Under the pieces are notes generated by a model. That model saw only the letters and a program-made list of their open reading frames with translations. It ran no database searches and was not told the origin of the DNA. Below are positions 10,132-20,168 of a stretch of DNA of 64,000 nucleotides, piece after piece. The number at the start of each line of letters is the position of its first letter. Positions within the stretch are counted from its first letter, which is position 1. This DNA is from Mobilicoccus caccae. Lineage in GTDB: Bacteria; Actinomycetota; Actinomycetes; Actinomycetales; Dermatophilaceae. Made by a program: the position numbers and the translations under genes. Location: positions 2,895,199 through 2,959,198 of the forward strand of contig NZ_BSUO01000001.1 of assembly GCF_030161635.1 (NCBI RefSeq), written 5' to 3'.

Positions 10132-11614
10132 TCACTGGACGCCGAGGAGGGTTTTGATGGGGTCGATGGCGAAGTAGATGACGAAGAGGAGGGACACGAT
10201 CCACATGAGGGGGTGGAGGGTGGCGATTTTGCCGCGGGCGATTTTGATGACGACGTAGGTGACGAATCCGGCGCCGATGCCTGCGGTGATGGAGTAGGTG
10301 AAGGGCATGAGGACGATGGTGAGGAAGGCGGGGACGGCGATGTCGAGGTCGTGCCAGTCGATGCCGACGACCTGTTGCATCATGAGGAAGCCGACGACGA
10401 CGAGGGCGGGTGTGGCGGCTTCGTAGGGGACGACGGCGACGAGGGGTGAGAGGAACATCGCGGCGAGGAAGAGTGCGCCGGTGACGATGCTGGCGAGTCC
10501 GGTGCGGGCGCCTTCGCCGACGCCGGAGGCGGATTCGATGTAGGCGGTGTTGCTGCTGACGCTGCCCATGCCGCCGGCGACGGCGGAGAGGGAGTCGACG
10601 ACGAGGATGCGTTGGCTGTTGGGGGGTTGCCGTCTTCGTCGAGGAGGTCGGCTTCGGCGCCGATGGCGACCATGGTGCCCATGGTGTCGAAGAAGTCGGC
10701 GAGCATGAGGGTGAAGATCAGGAGGCAGGCGGCGACGATGCCGATGTTCTGGAACGAGCCGAGCAGGTTGAATTGTCCGAGGAGGCCGAGGTCGGGCATG
10801 TCGAACACGTTGGTGGGCACCTGGGGGACGTTGAGGCCCCACCCGGTGGGGTTGACGATCTTGCCGGTGGCGTCGGTCTGGGAGCCGACGTGCATGACGG
10901 CTTCGACGGCGATGGCGAGGGCCGTGCCGCCGACGATGCCGTAGAGGATGGAGCCTGAGACGCCGCGGACCATCATGACGACGATGGCGAGCAGGACGAT
11001 GACGAAGACGAGGGTGGGCCAGCCGGCGAGGAATCCGCCGACGCCGAGTTGCAGGGGGCGCCCGCGGCGCGTCGGACGATGCCGGCGTCGACGAGGCCGA
11101 CGAGGGTGATGAACAGGCCGATGCCGACGCTGATGGCCGTCTTGAGCTGGGCGGGGATGGCGTGGAACACGGCGCGCCGGAAGCCGGTGAGCACGAGCAG
11201 GAGGATGACGATGCCCTCCATGACGACGAGGCCCATGGCGTCGGCCCAGGTCATGTTGGGCAGGCTGGCGATGCTGTAGGCGACGAACGCGTTGAGTCCG
11301 AGGCCGGCGGCGAGCGCGAGGGGGTAGTTGGCGAAGACGCCCATGAGCATCGACATGAGGCCGGCGATGAGGGCGGTGCCGGCGGCGACCATGGCGAGGT
11401 TGGGTTCGGTTCCGCCGCCGAGGAACTGACCGGACCCGTCGGGGACGGTGCCGATGATGAGGGGGTTGAGGACGACGATGTAGGCCATCGTGAAGAAGGT
11501 GGCGAAGCCGCCCCGGACCTCTCGGCCGACCGTGGATCCGCGCTCGGAGATCTTGAAATAGCGATCGAGACCGCCCCGAGGCGCGCGGGCGGACGACTCC
11601 GTGATGCTGCTCAT
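10132..11614 (-). CDS. Purine permease, NCS2 AzgA/PbuG group (two frameshifts in the sequence)
   Basis: Nucleobase permease, expected about 494 residues, of the AzgA/PbuG (hypoxanthine-guanine) branch of NCS2. The start MSSITESSARAPRGG at 11614 leads into YFKISERGSTVGREVRGGF and FFTMAYIVVLNP, the family's N-terminal signature. The coding sequence is split over three frames. Joining them needs one added base at the five-G run 11054-11058 and one at the six-G run 10621-10626; both repairs give smooth family sequence (GIVRRAAGAPLQLGVGG and DEDGNPPNSQRILVVDS). About a dozen membrane helices are predicted. I consider the breaks to be sequencing errors, not decay, because many unrelated genes here show the same fault. 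Confidence 0.85.
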
Positions 11615-11732
11615 GGCGCACAGACTATTCGCAGCGCAGGGCCCTTCCGGACACCCCCGCCGGGAGTGAGACGCGCGTCCTGCAGGGGTGCCGCGCGGGG
11701 TGTGGTCGGCGAGCGGCGGATCGTGGCGGGGG

Positions 11733-12469
11733 TCAGGACAGGACGTCGACGGCGAGGTCGTCGTGCACCGGCGCCGGCACCTTCTCGCGGTCCGAGCGGT
11801 CGACGTCGGACTCGCTGTGGGCGCCGCAGCCGTGGTCTCTGCTGACGACCTTGCCGTCGGAGGGCGACCAGGCGTTGGCGCACACGCCGAACATCGACCG
11901 GAGCGCGCCGGCGAGGGGAGGTAGTAGCCGCAGGTCGTGCACATCTCCTGGGACTTCTGGGCGACGGTGGCGTCGGGGCCGTTGTCGCCGTCGTACCAGC
12001 GCTGGGCTGCGGACTCGCGCCCCTCGGCGGACAGCACGCGGGCGCGGCCGAGGCCGAGTTCCCACTGCGCCATCGCGTCGACGTCCTCCTCGCCCGTGGC
12101 CTCGAAGCCGGGCTCGAGGTTGGGGTCCTCCTCCTTGTAGGGCAGGACGTCGCCCGCTCCCAGATCGCCTGGCGCGAGCCGCTGCTCGTACGGCACCCAC
12201 GCCGGGGAGAGGATCGCGTCGTCACCGGGAAGGAGGTTGGTCTCGCACACGGTCACGGTGCGGCTGCGGGAGACCCGCGCGACGACGACCGCCCACCGCC
12301 ACCCGCGGTAGGCCGGCGTCGTGCACACGAACGAATGCGTGGCGAGCCGTTCGCCTTCCATGACCATGCCGATGTGGTCGCCGACCGCGCCGGGTTCGGC
12401 GATGCTCTCGGCGGCCTCGCGAGCCAGCTCGACCGCGCCGGCGAGGGTGGCGTCTCTCTTGGTCGGCAT
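11733..12469 (-). CDS. DUF3027 protein with zinc-ribbon-like Cys pairs (one frameshift)
   Basis: Conserved actinobacterial protein, about 245 residues after repair. It starts MPTKRDATLAGAVELAREAA at 12469, one base after the stop of the cold-shock gene, so the two are surely co-transcribed. The core includes HSFVCTTPAYRGWRWAVVV and VCETNLLPGDDAILSPAWVPY. Near the end is TCGYYLP, where one base is missing in a four-G run (11915-11918 on the plus strand). With it restored the protein continues LAGALRSMFGVCANAWSP to a His/Cys-bearing tail. The Cys pairs CTTC and VC...GCGAH suggest metal binding. Function unknown; linkage to a cold-shock protein hints at RNA or nucleic-acid work. Confidence 0.8.
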
Positions 12470-12470
12470 G

Positions 12471-12869
12471 TCAGGACCCGTCGAACTGGTCGGCGACGGC
12501 ACGCAGGACGGAGGCGACCTTGGTGGCGTCGCGCCGCTCGGGGTAGCGCCCGCGACGGAAGTCGTTGGACGCCTTGTCGAGCAGCCTGATGAGGTCCTCG
12601 ACGATGACGGCCATCTCGTCGGCGGGCCTGCGGTGCTTGGCGTGCTGCGCCTCGGCCACCGACGGCGTGCGTTCGAGGACCTGGACGTGCATGGCCTGAG
12701 CGCCGCGGCGTCCCTGGGCGACGCTGTACTCCAGGCGTGTTCCGGGCTTGAGTGAGGTCGTCCCCGACGGCAGCGCGCCGGCCGGGACGAACACGTCCTC
12801 ACCGTCGTCGCCGTGGACGAAGCCGAAACCCTTGTCGGCGTCGTAGAACTTGACCTTGCCAGTCGGCAC
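12471..12869 (-). CDS. Cold-shock-domain protein with C-terminal extension
   Basis: A 132-residue protein. Residues 1-66 form a cold-shock domain (MPTGKVKFYDADKGFGFVHGDDG-EDVFV) with the RNP1-like KGFGFV. A helical tail of about 65 residues follows, which typical 67-residue CspA proteins lack. It probably binds single-stranded RNA or DNA. The DUF3027 gene starts one base after its stop, a conserved arrangement in actinobacteria. Upstream, 111 bases separate it from the acyl-CoA synthetase gene. Confidence 0.88.
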   Translation of the reverse strand: MPTGKVKFYDADKGFGFVHGDDGEDVFVPAGALPSGTTSLKPGTRLEYSVAQGRRGAQAMHVQVLERTPSVAEAQHAKHRRPADEMAVIVEDLIRLLDKASNDFRRGRYPERRDATKVASVLRAVADQFDGS

Positions 12870-12980
12870 CGTTCACCTCTTGCTCGTCTCGAGCCCGCGC
12901 ATGGTCACGGGCCCTACCAGGCTAGCGTGCCGGGCAAACCGGAATCCGGCGGCGGAGATCCGGTGTGACGCGTCGATCCT

Positions 12981-14609
12981 CTACTTCTGCAGGCCGAGCA
13001 ACGCGACGCCCTCGGCGCGCATGTCGATCTTGCGGATCTTGCCGGTCACGGTCATCGGGAACGCGTCGACGCAGTGCACGTAGCGGGGAACCTTGTAGTG
13101 GGCGAGTTTGCCGGCCGAGAACGCCTTGACGTCCTCGACGGTGAGGGGCTCGTGCCCGGGCTTGGTGATGATCCAGGCCATGAGTTCCTCGCCGTACTTC
13201 TCGTCGGGCACACCCACCACCGACACGTCGGCGACGCCCGGGTGCTGGTAGAGGAACTCCTCGATCTCGCGCGGGTAGATGTTCTCCCCACCGCGGATCA
13301 CCATGTCCTTGATGCGGCCGACGATGGCGCAGTAGCCGTCCTCGTCCATCGTGGCGAGGTCGCCGGTGTGCATCCACCCGCCGGAGTCGATGGCCTCGGC
13401 CGTCTTCTCCTCGTTGTCCCAGTAGCCGCGCATGACCGAATAGCCCTTGGTGCAGAACTCGCCGGGTTCGCCGCGGGGGACGGTCTCGCCGGTGGCGGGG
13501 TCGACGATCTTGATCTCGAGGTGGGGCATGACCCGGCCGACGGTCTCGGTGCGGCGGCGCAGGTCGTCGTCGGTGCGGGTCGACGTCGACACCGGGGAGG
13601 TCTCGGTCATGCCGTAGTTGATGGCGACCTCCGACATGTTCATGCGGTCGATGACCTGCTTCATGACCTCGATGGGGCACGGTGAGCCGGCCATGATGCC
13701 GGTGCGCAGCGTGGACAGGTCGTAGCTGTCGAAGTCGGACAGCGCGAGTTCGGCGATGAACATGGTCGGCACGCCGTACAGGGAGGTGCACTTCTCCTGG
13801 GAGACGGCCGTCAGCGCCGAGTCCGGGGTGAACGTGGGGGCCGGGATGACCATGCACGCACCGTGGGTGGTGCACGCGAGGTTGCCCATCACCATGCCGA
13901 AGCAGTGGTAGAAGGGCACCGGGATGCAGACGCGGTCGGCCTCGCTGTAGTGGATCATCTCGCCGACGAAGAACCCGTTGTTGAGGATGTTGCGGTGCGA
14001 CAGGGTCGCACCCTTGGGGAATCCCGTGGTGCCCGAGGTGTACTGGATGTTGATCGGGTCCTCGGGCGAGAGGGAGGCGAGGACCCCGGCCAGTTGCTCG
14101 TCGCTCATCGACTCACCCGCGGCGATGAGGTCGTCCCAGCTCTGCTCGCCGAGGTAGAACGCGCGCTCGAGGTTGTCGCGTTTGGTCAGGGTCTGCTCGA
14201 CCATCTGCTGGTAGTTCGACGTCTTGTAGGCCACCGCGCTGACGATCATCCGCATGCCCGACTGCTCCACCACGTAGTCGAGTTCGTGGGTGCGGTAGGC
14301 GGGATTGACGTTGACGAGGACGACCCCGGCCTTGGCGGTGGCGTACTGCATGATCGTCCACTCGGGGCAGTTGGGCGACCAGATGCCGATGCGGTCCCCG
14401 ACCGCCAGACCGACCCCGATGAGCCCCTTGGCGAGGCGGTTGACCTCGTCGTCGAACTCCGCGTACGTCCACCGGCGACCGGTCGCGACGTCGACGAGCG
14501 CCTCACGATCTCCGAACGCGGCGACCGTACGCTCGAGGTTGGCCCCGATCGTCTCCTCGAGGAGCGGGGTGTCGGTCTCACCCTGTGCGTGGGACGGCTG
14601 AGCGGTCAT
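12981..14609 (-). CDS. Fatty-acyl-CoA synthetase (AMP-binding)
   Basis: Predicted 542-residue ANL-superfamily enzyme that activates a carboxylic acid to the acyl adenylate and then the CoA thioester. Motifs: the P-loop-like [11 protein letters not shown], the [10 protein letters not shown] adenine-binding motif, [25 protein letters not shown], and the catalytic Lys near TGKIRK. Its overall order matches medium/long-chain FadD-type ligases in actinobacteria. The specific chain length cannot be read from sequence. The ATG at 14609 starts [15 protein letters not shown]. Confidence 0.9.
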   Translation of the reverse strand: MTAQPSHAQGETDTPLLEETIGANLERTVAAFGDREALVDVATGRRWTYAEFDDEVNRLAKGLIGVGLAVGDRIGIWSPNCPEWTIMQYATAKAGVVLVNVNPAYRTHELDYVVEQSGMRMIVSAVAYKTSNYQQMVEQTLTKRDNLERAFYLGEQSWDDLIAAGESMSDEQLAGVLASLSPEDPINIQYTSGTTGFPKGATLSHRNILNNGFFVGEMIHYSEADRVCIPVPFYHCFGMVMGNLACTTHGACMVIPAPTFTPDSALTAVSQEKCTSLYGVPTMFIAELALSDFDSYDLSTLRTGIMAGSPCPIEVMKQVIDRMNMSEVAINYGMTETSPVSTSTRTDDDLRRRTETVGRVMPHLEIKIVDPATGETVPRGEPGEFCTKGYSVMRGYWDNEEKTAEAIDSGGWMHTGDLATMDEDGYCAIVGRIKDMVIRGGENIYPREIEEFLYQHPGVADVSVVGVPDEKYGEELMAWIITKPGHEPLTVEDVKAFSAGKLAHYKVPRYVHCVDAFPMTVTGKIRKIDMRAEGVALLGLQK

Positions 14610-14738
14610 CGACGAAACCTCCGGGCACGACGCTGTGACGGGACTGGGCTGTTGGCGTCATCCTGCCCCACCGGCACCGCCGCCCGACGGCGACGAACCC
14701 GGCGACCTGGATCAACGGCCGTCCTTCTCGACGAGCGG

Positions 14739-14848
14739 ACTCACGGGGGCTCCGCCCCCGTGAGTCCCCGGAACTGCACCGGCGCGGCTTCGCCGCGACG
14801 TTCCTTCTGTTCCGTCCGTTCAGGCTCGCTGCGCTCGCGAACGGACGG
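14739..14848. repeat. Cluster of three palindromes in a divergent gap
   Basis: The 357-base gap between the divergent acyl-CoA synthetase and helicase-associated genes carries three hairpins in tandem. 14739-14765 is a 12-base perfect stem (ACTCACGGGGGC arms). 14783-14797 is CGCGGC-TTC-GCCGCG. 14812-14848 has 10-base arms (CCGTCCGTTC) enclosing a second small palindrome. They resemble dispersed REP-like palindromes of high-GC genomes. No ORF is supported here. They are not placed as terminators since no gene ends nearby. Confidence 0.55.
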
Positions 14849-14966
14849 GCCTCGCCCACAAGGCGCTCATGCCTGAGGCGTCACGCGACGTGTGCGAGAA
14901 CCCCCGTCACCAGGGCAACATCTCGGGAGCAGAGGCCCCCGAGAGTGCGGGGTTACCGTTGAGGTG

Positions 14967-17405
14967 ATGTCCACACCGCCCGCGACCGCCGCCCCCGAGG
15001 CGGTCGCTCCACCGCCTCGCAGCCTCGCCGAGGACCTCCGTTCCCGCGACGACGCCCAGCTCACGGCGCTGATCGCGGCGCGTCCCGACCTCGCCCGACC
15101 CGCGCCGGCCGACCTCACGACGCTCGCGGCGCGGGCGCTCACCCCGGCCGGTCTGCGCCAGGTGCTGGACTCCCTCGACACCGCCCGTCTGCGGACGCTC
15201 GAGGCTGCGGTCGTCGCGGCGGAACCGATCACCGCCGAGGACGTCGCGGCGCTGCTCGGGTGCGCTGCTGAACGAGCTGCGCAGTTGTTGGAGGGGCTCT
15301 ACGACCTCGCGCTCCTCTGGCGCACGACCGGTGGATACGCCGCGCCGCGCGCGGTGCGTGACGCCCTCGGGCCCGTGGCCGGACTCGCCCCGGCCGATCC
15401 CCGCGATGCCACGATCACCGACCCGGCGGGACTCCTCGACGCGCTCACCTCCCAGGCTCCGGCCGGGGCACGCGAGGTCCTCGACCGGCTCACGTGGGGG
15501 CCGCCGACCGGGGTCGTGGATCTTCGCGGGGCGGTCGGGCCCGCCGTCCGGTGGCTCGTCGACCACACCCTTCTGCGCGGGTCGGACGACGGTGGGAGCG
15601 TGACGCTGCCACGTCCCATCGCCTTGGCCCTGCGCGACGGTCGCCTGCACCGGACCCCCGACCTCGACCCGCCGGCGACGCGGTCGCGGATTCTTCGCCC
15701 CGAGGACGTCGATGCCGGCGCCGGGTCGGTCGCAGGCGAACTCCTGGCCTGCGTGGAGGCCGTGGCCACCGCGTGGGGCGACTCGCCGCCGCGGGTTCTG
15801 CGCACGGGCGGGCTCGCGGTCCGGGACCTGGCGCGCACCGTCGCGCTCACCGGCCTGGACACCCACGGGACCGCGCTGGTGCTCGAGGTGGTGTCCGCCG
15901 CGGGGCTCATCGGGCCGGACGGGGGACTCGACCCGGTCTGGGCGCCCACGCGGCGCTACGACACCTGGGCCGAGCAGGAGGACGACATGCGTTGGGCCGA
16001 GCTGGTTCTCGCGTGGCGTGACATGCCGCGCGCGCCGCACCGGATCGGCACGCGGGGCGTCGACGGGACGATCAACGCGTTCACCGACGGCGTCACGTGG
16101 GGCAGCCTGCCCCTGCTGCGACGACGCACGCTCGGTGTCCTTATCGCCCTCGAACCGGGCACGACGATCGAGGCCGACGACGTCGTCGCCCGCCTGCGGT
16201 GGGAGGTGCCGAGGCGGGACCCCGCCGTCGTCGAGGAGGCGGCTCTCGCCACCACATCCGAGGCCGCCCTCCTCGGTCTCACCTCGGCCGGGGCCGCGAC
16301 CTCGTCGCTGCGCGACCTATGCCGGGAGGAGGCGTCCGTCGACTCCGTCGCTGCCGCCGCGCGACTGCCGGAGGCCGTGGATCACGTCATCCTGCAGGCC
16401 GACCTCACCGCCGTGGCGCCGGGCCGGCTCTCACGGAGCAGCGCGGCGTTCATGCGGACCGCGGCCGACGTCGAGTCCCGAGGCGCCGCAGTCGTGTACC
16501 GCTTCGGAGCGGACAGCATCCGCCGGCTCTTCGACGCCGGGTGGACCGTGGAGGACGTGCTCGGCACCCTCGCCCGGATGAGCACCACCCCGGTGCCCCA
16601 GCCGCTGGAGTACCTGGTCGGGGACGCCTGGCGCAGCCACGGCCGAGCCCGCGTCGGTGCGGCGTCCACGTATGTGCGCAGCGACGACGTCATCGCCCTC
16701 GACGCGCTGATGCGGCGACCGGAGGCGAGCAGCGCGCGGCTGCGCCGACTCGCGCCGACCGTGCTCGTGTCCGACCTGGCCCCCACCCGTCTTCTCGCCC
16801 TCCTGCGCGACTGGGGCATCCATGCCCTCACCGAAGGCGCGGACGGAACCGTCGTCGGCGCAGGCACGGCGCCCGCCCGGGCCCCCGATCCCCGCCGGCG
16901 CCCCACCGTCACTCCCGCACTCGATGTCGACGCCGTCGTGGCAGGTCTGCGCCGGGGTGAGTCGACTCGAACCGCCGCCTCGAACGGCGCGACCGCCGGG
17001 GCGCGTGCGTCCGAGACCGGCGAGTCCGCCGGCCAGACCGGCACAGCAGGCACGATCGGTACCACCGGAACAGCCGGCTCGACCAGGACAACCGGAGCGA
17101 CCAGCCCCAACGGCTCGACGACGCCGGCGGGGTCGACGCACGGGCAGATCACGAGCGCAGCGCCGAGCATCCCGGCGACCGACCCGGCCGTCACGCTGGC
17201 CGTGCTCCGGCACGCGGCGGCGGAGCAGACCGACGTGTGGGTCGGCGTCGCCGACACCGGCGGCCGGATCACGCACCGTCACGTGCGCCCGACGCGCATC
17301 TCCGGCGGTCTGGCCCACGGGATCGACCTGGCCACCGGCCGCGTGGAGGCGTGGCCGGTCAGCCGGATCGCCGGCGTGGCCTCACCAGATGCGGACTCGT
17401 TCTGA
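14967..17405 (+). CDS. Helicase-associated protein (XPB/Ssl2-like N-terminal domain)
   Basis: Predicted 812-residue actinobacterial protein of the helicase-associated (Helicase_C_3) family, a usual partner of the bacterial XPB helicase encoded 4.3 kb downstream. The N-terminal two thirds are Ala/Arg/Leu-rich winged-helix-like repeats. The conserved region runs from VDHVILQADLTAVAPGRL through SSAAFMRTAADVESRG and YRFGADSIRRLFDAGW. Residues near 690-750 are a Thr/Gly/Ser low-complexity stretch, followed by a C-terminal WYL-like domain (LRHAAAEQTDVWVGVADTGG). The ATG at 14967 is chosen over an upstream ATG at 14892; the TACCGT sequence just before may make the mRNA leaderless. Its stop lies inside the 3' end of the convergent M13 gene (24-base overlap). 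Confidence 0.8.
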   Translation: MSTPPATAAPEAVAPPPRSLAEDLRSRDDAQLTALIAARPDLARPAPADLTTLAARALTPAGLRQVLDSLDTARLRTLEAAVVAAEPITAEDVAALLGCAAERAAQLLEGLYDLALLWRTTGGYAAPRAVRDALGPVAGLAPADPRDATITDPAGLLDALTSQAPAGAREVLDRLTWGPPTGVVDLRGAVGPAVRWLVDHTLLRGSDDGGSVTLPRPIALALRDGRLHRTPDLDPPATRSRILRPEDVDAGAGSVAGELLACVEAVATAWGDSPPRVLRTGGLAVRDLARTVALTGLDTHGTALVLEVVSAAGLIGPDGGLDPVWAPTRRYDTWAEQEDDMRWAELVLAWRDMPRAPHRIGTRGVDGTINAFTDGVTWGSLPLLRRRTLGVLIALEPGTTIEADDVVARLRWEVPRRDPAVVEEAALATTSEAALLGLTSAGAATSSLRDLCREEASVDSVAAAARLPEAVDHVILQADLTAVAPGRLSRSSAAFMRTAADVESRGAAVVYRFGADSIRRLFDAGWTVEDVLGTLARMSTTPVPQPLEYLVGDAWRSHGRARVGAASTYVRSDDVIALDALMRRPEASSARLRRLAPTVLVSDLAPTRLLALLRDWGIHALTEGADGTVVGAGTAPARAPDPRRRPTVTPALDVDAVVAGLRRGESTRTAASNGATAGARASETGESAGQTGTAGTIGTTGTAGSTRTTGATSPNGSTTPAGSTHGQITSAAPSIPATDPAVTLAVLRHAAAEQTDVWVGVADTGGRITHRHVRPTRISGGLAHGIDLATGRVEAWPVSRIAGVASPDADSF

Positions 17406-19388
17406 CTCCTCCAGCCACAGCCCGTCACCGGGCGACACGTCGAACGCGTCGTGGAACTCGGTGAGGTTGCGCACGATGTTGGCCCGGAACTCACCCGGGG
17501 AGTGGGGGTCGATCGCGAGGAGCCGCTTGGCCTCCTCCGTGCGGGCCTTGAGCCGCCAGATCTGCGCCCAGCCGGCGAAGAAGCGCTGCTCACCGGTGAG
17601 GTCGTCGATGACCGGCGCGGACTCCAGGCCGCCCTCCCCCAGGCTCAGCCGGTAGGCGAGGTGGGCGATGGTGACCCCACCGAGGTCGCCGATGTTCTCG
17701 CCGACGGTGAGCGCCCCGTTGACCGTCTCTCCCGGCAGGTCGCGGGGTTCCAGCACGTCGTACTGGGCGATGAGCTTGCCGGCCCGCTCGTCGAACGCGG
17801 CGCGGTCCTCCTCCGTCCACCACTCGGCCAGGTTGCCGAGGCCGTCGTAGCGCGAGCCCTGGTCGTCGAACCCGTGCCCGATCTCGTGCCCGATGACCGA
17901 GCCGATCGCGCCGTAGTTGACGGCGTCGTCGGCCTCGGAGTCGAAGAACGGGGGCTGCAGGATCGCCGCGGGGAACACGATCTCGTTCATGCCGGGGTTG
18001 TAGTAGGCGTTGACCATCTGTGGCGGCATGAACCACTCGCCCCGGTCGACCGGCCCGCCGAGCTTGGCCCAGTCGCGGTCGGTCTCGAACTCGTTGGCCC
18101 GCCGGACGTTGCCGAGGAGGTCATCCGCGGTGAGCACGAGCGCGGAGTAGTCGCGCCACTCGTCGGGGTAGCCGATCTTGGGGACGAAGGTGCCGAGCTT
18201 GTCCAGCGCCTTGGCCTTGGTGGCCTCACCCATCCAGTCGAGGTCGGCGATGTCGATGCGGTAGGCCGCGATGAGGTTGTCGACGAGTTCGACCATGCGT
18301 TCCTTGGCCTGCGGCGGGAAGTGCCGGTCGACGTAGAGCCGCCCGACGCCCTCGCCGACGAGCATGTTGACGAGGTCGACGCCCCGCTTCCACCGGTCGC
18401 GCTGGGAGGGCGTGCCGGACAGGGTGCGGCCGTAGAAGTCGAAGTGCTGCTCGTCGATCTCGCGGGTGAGGAACGGCGCGGACGCACCGAGAACCCGCCA
18501 GGTCAGCCACGCCTTCCACCGTTCCAGCGGGATGTCCTGAGTGGCCGCCGACAGGGCTTCGAGGTAGCTGGGCTGGCGCACGACGATGCGGTCGAGCTTG
18601 TCGGCTGGCGCGCCGAGAGCCTCGAGCCACGCTCGCCACGGCACGTTCGGGGCGAGCTCGGCGAGTTCGTCGAGGGTCATCGCCGTGTAGGAGGCCACGA
18701 CATCGCGGGTGCGCACCCGGTCCCAGTGCGCGGCGGCGAGGGTGCGTTCGGTCTCGTACACCTCGTCGTTGCCGAACGAACCGTGTTCTCCCACGAGGTC
18801 GTTCACCCGGGCGAGGTGCGCGAGGTAGGCGGTGCGCACGTCGGCGTACTTGTCCTCGCGGTAGTAGGACTCGTCGGGCAGGCCGATGCCGGACTGCTGC
18901 AGATAGGTGGTGTAGGTCTGCGAGTCGCGCTTGTCGGTGTCGACGTAGGCGGACACCGCGCCGCCGATCCCCTGGCGCTGCAGGCGTCCCATGAGCACCC
19001 ACAGCCCCTCGACGTCGCTCACGGACGCGATGGCCGCGAGGTCGTCGGCCACAGGCGCGAGTCCGAGCCGCTCGATGCGGTCCTCGTCGAGGAAGGAGCG
19101 GTACAGCGCACCGACCTGAGCGCGCATGCGAGCGACCGCGTCTCCGTCCGCCACGTCACCGGACGCGGCATCGGACGTCGCCGCCTCGGCCTCCTCCAGG
19201 AGGGCGCGGACGTCTTCGCGTGCCTTCTCGGCGAGGATGTCGAACTCGCCGTAGCGTCCCTTGTCGGCCGGGATCTCGGTGCCCGCGATCCACGTGCCGT
19301 TGACGAATCCGAACAGGTCGTCCTGTGGTCGGATCGAGGAGTCCATCGCCGTGATGTCGATCCCCGACCGCTGCCCCGATGCCTTCAC
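17382..19388 (-). CDS. M13-family zinc metallopeptidase (neprilysin/PepO-like)
   Basis: Predicted 668-residue endopeptidase of family M13, like mycobacterial Zmp1. N-terminal family signature: IRPQDDLFGFVNGTW. Catalytic features: NAYYNPGMNEIVFPAAIL, the zinc motif HEIGH (in GSVIGHEIGHGFDDQG), and the third-ligand motif ENIGD. No signal peptide is seen, so it is either cytosolic or exported by another route. The GTG at 19388 is the start. The 3' end overlaps the convergent helicase-associated gene by 24 bases. Confidence 0.93.
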   Translation of the reverse strand: MKASGQRSGIDITAMDSSIRPQDDLFGFVNGTWIAGTEIPADKGRYGEFDILAEKAREDVRALLEEAEAATSDAASGDVADGDAVARMRAQVGALYRSFLDEDRIERLGLAPVADDLAAIASVSDVEGLWVLMGRLQRQGIGGAVSAYVDTDKRDSQTYTTYLQQSGIGLPDESYYREDKYADVRTAYLAHLARVNDLVGEHGSFGNDEVYETERTLAAAHWDRVRTRDVVASYTAMTLDELAELAPNVPWRAWLEALGAPADKLDRIVVRQPSYLEALSAATQDIPLERWKAWLTWRVLGASAPFLTREIDEQHFDFYGRTLSGTPSQRDRWKRGVDLVNMLVGEGVGRLYVDRHFPPQAKERMVELVDNLIAAYRIDIADLDWMGEATKAKALDKLGTFVPKIGYPDEWRDYSALVLTADDLLGNVRRANEFETDRDWAKLGGPVDRGEWFMPPQMVNAYYNPGMNEIVFPAAILQPPFFDSEADDAVNYGAIGSVIGHEIGHGFDDQGSRYDGLGNLAEWWTEEDRAAFDERAGKLIAQYDVLEPRDLPGETVNGALTVGENIGDLGGVTIAHLAYRLSLGEGGLESAPVIDDLTGEQRFFAGWAQIWRLKARTEEAKRLLAIDPHSPGEFRANIVRNLTEFHDAFDVSPGDGLWLEESERVRIW

Positions 19389-19521
19389 GCTGCCCCATTC
19401 CTTCGCCGACGGTGTTTCCCCTCACCGTAGCGAGGACCACCGACAACGCCATCGGCGGCGGATGTGTGAGGCTCGGTCAGAGACGACCCCCGACCCGTCC
19501 GAAGAGAGCGTGTTCGCAGCG

Positions 19522-19869
19522 TCACAAGGCCAGATGCAGCCGGAGCGCGGCGTCGACCTCGGCCATGACGTCGCTCGGCAGATGCCCGGCCGCTCCTCGC
19601 AGGCGGGACACGTCGACCGAACGGACCTGTTCGGCCTGTGCCTTCGAGTCGCGTGCCAATCCGGTCGCCGAGGCAGGAAGAAGCGCCTGAAACGACAGCA
19701 CGCGGGCGGTGTTGCTCGTGAGCGGAACGACGGTGACCACGCCGCGTTCCAGTTGGAGGCTGGTCCGGGTGTGCGAGTCACGCCCCACGACCACCGCCGG
19801 ACGCACCTTGTCGGCCTCACTTCCCACGGCCGGGTCCAGGGCGACCCACACGATGTCACCACGCCGCAT
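19522..19869 (-). CDS. mazF: MazF/PemK-type mRNA interferase toxin
   Basis: Predicted 115-residue endoribonuclease toxin. MRRGDIVWVALDPAVGSEADKVRPAVVVGRD is the conserved MazF N-terminus, and VVTVVPLTSNT is the second strand motif. It would cut mRNA at short sequences when its antitoxin is lost. The start overlaps the antitoxin gene by 14 bases, the normal antitoxin-first order. Confidence 0.9.
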   Translation of the reverse strand: MRRGDIVWVALDPAVGSEADKVRPAVVVGRDSHTRTSLQLERGVVTVVPLTSNTARVLSFQALLPASATGLARDSKAQAEQVRSVDVSRLRGAAGHLPSDVMAEVDAALRLHLAL

Positions 19870-20083
19870 TCGAGATCCCGTCTGCATCTGCGGCGGACCA
19901 CAGCCGGCCTTCGCCCGAGGAGTCCCATTCGCGAGCCGCCTCTGCATACTCCTCGGCCAGTCGTTTCTCTCTGAGCAGCTCCACGGCCTCGTGGACCACC
20001 GCAGACCGTCCTGTCGACCGCTCGGACGCCACGGCATCCAGAAGGGCGACGTCCTCTTCCGGGAGACTCACACTGACCTTCAT
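19856..20083 (-). CDS. Ribbon-helix-helix antitoxin of the MazF pair
   Basis: A 75-residue protein. The N-terminus MKVSVSLPEEDVALLDAVA is a ribbon-helix-helix DNA-binding motif, followed by TGRSAVVHEAVELL. The C-terminal, Glu/Asp-rich and probably disordered, would bind and block MazF. An alternative ATG three codons upstream (20092) is possible. It should also repress its own operon. Confidence 0.85.
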   Translation of the reverse strand: MKVSVSLPEEDVALLDAVASERSTGRSAVVHEAVELLREKRLAEEYAEAAREWDSSGEGRLWSAADADGISNAAW

Positions 20084-20168
20084 ACTTTCCATACTACTGG
20101 CGCGGATACCAGCTTTCCTCCCCGAGCTCCATGTGGTCGGAACTGCCGGTCGCCGCAACTGCTCCCCG

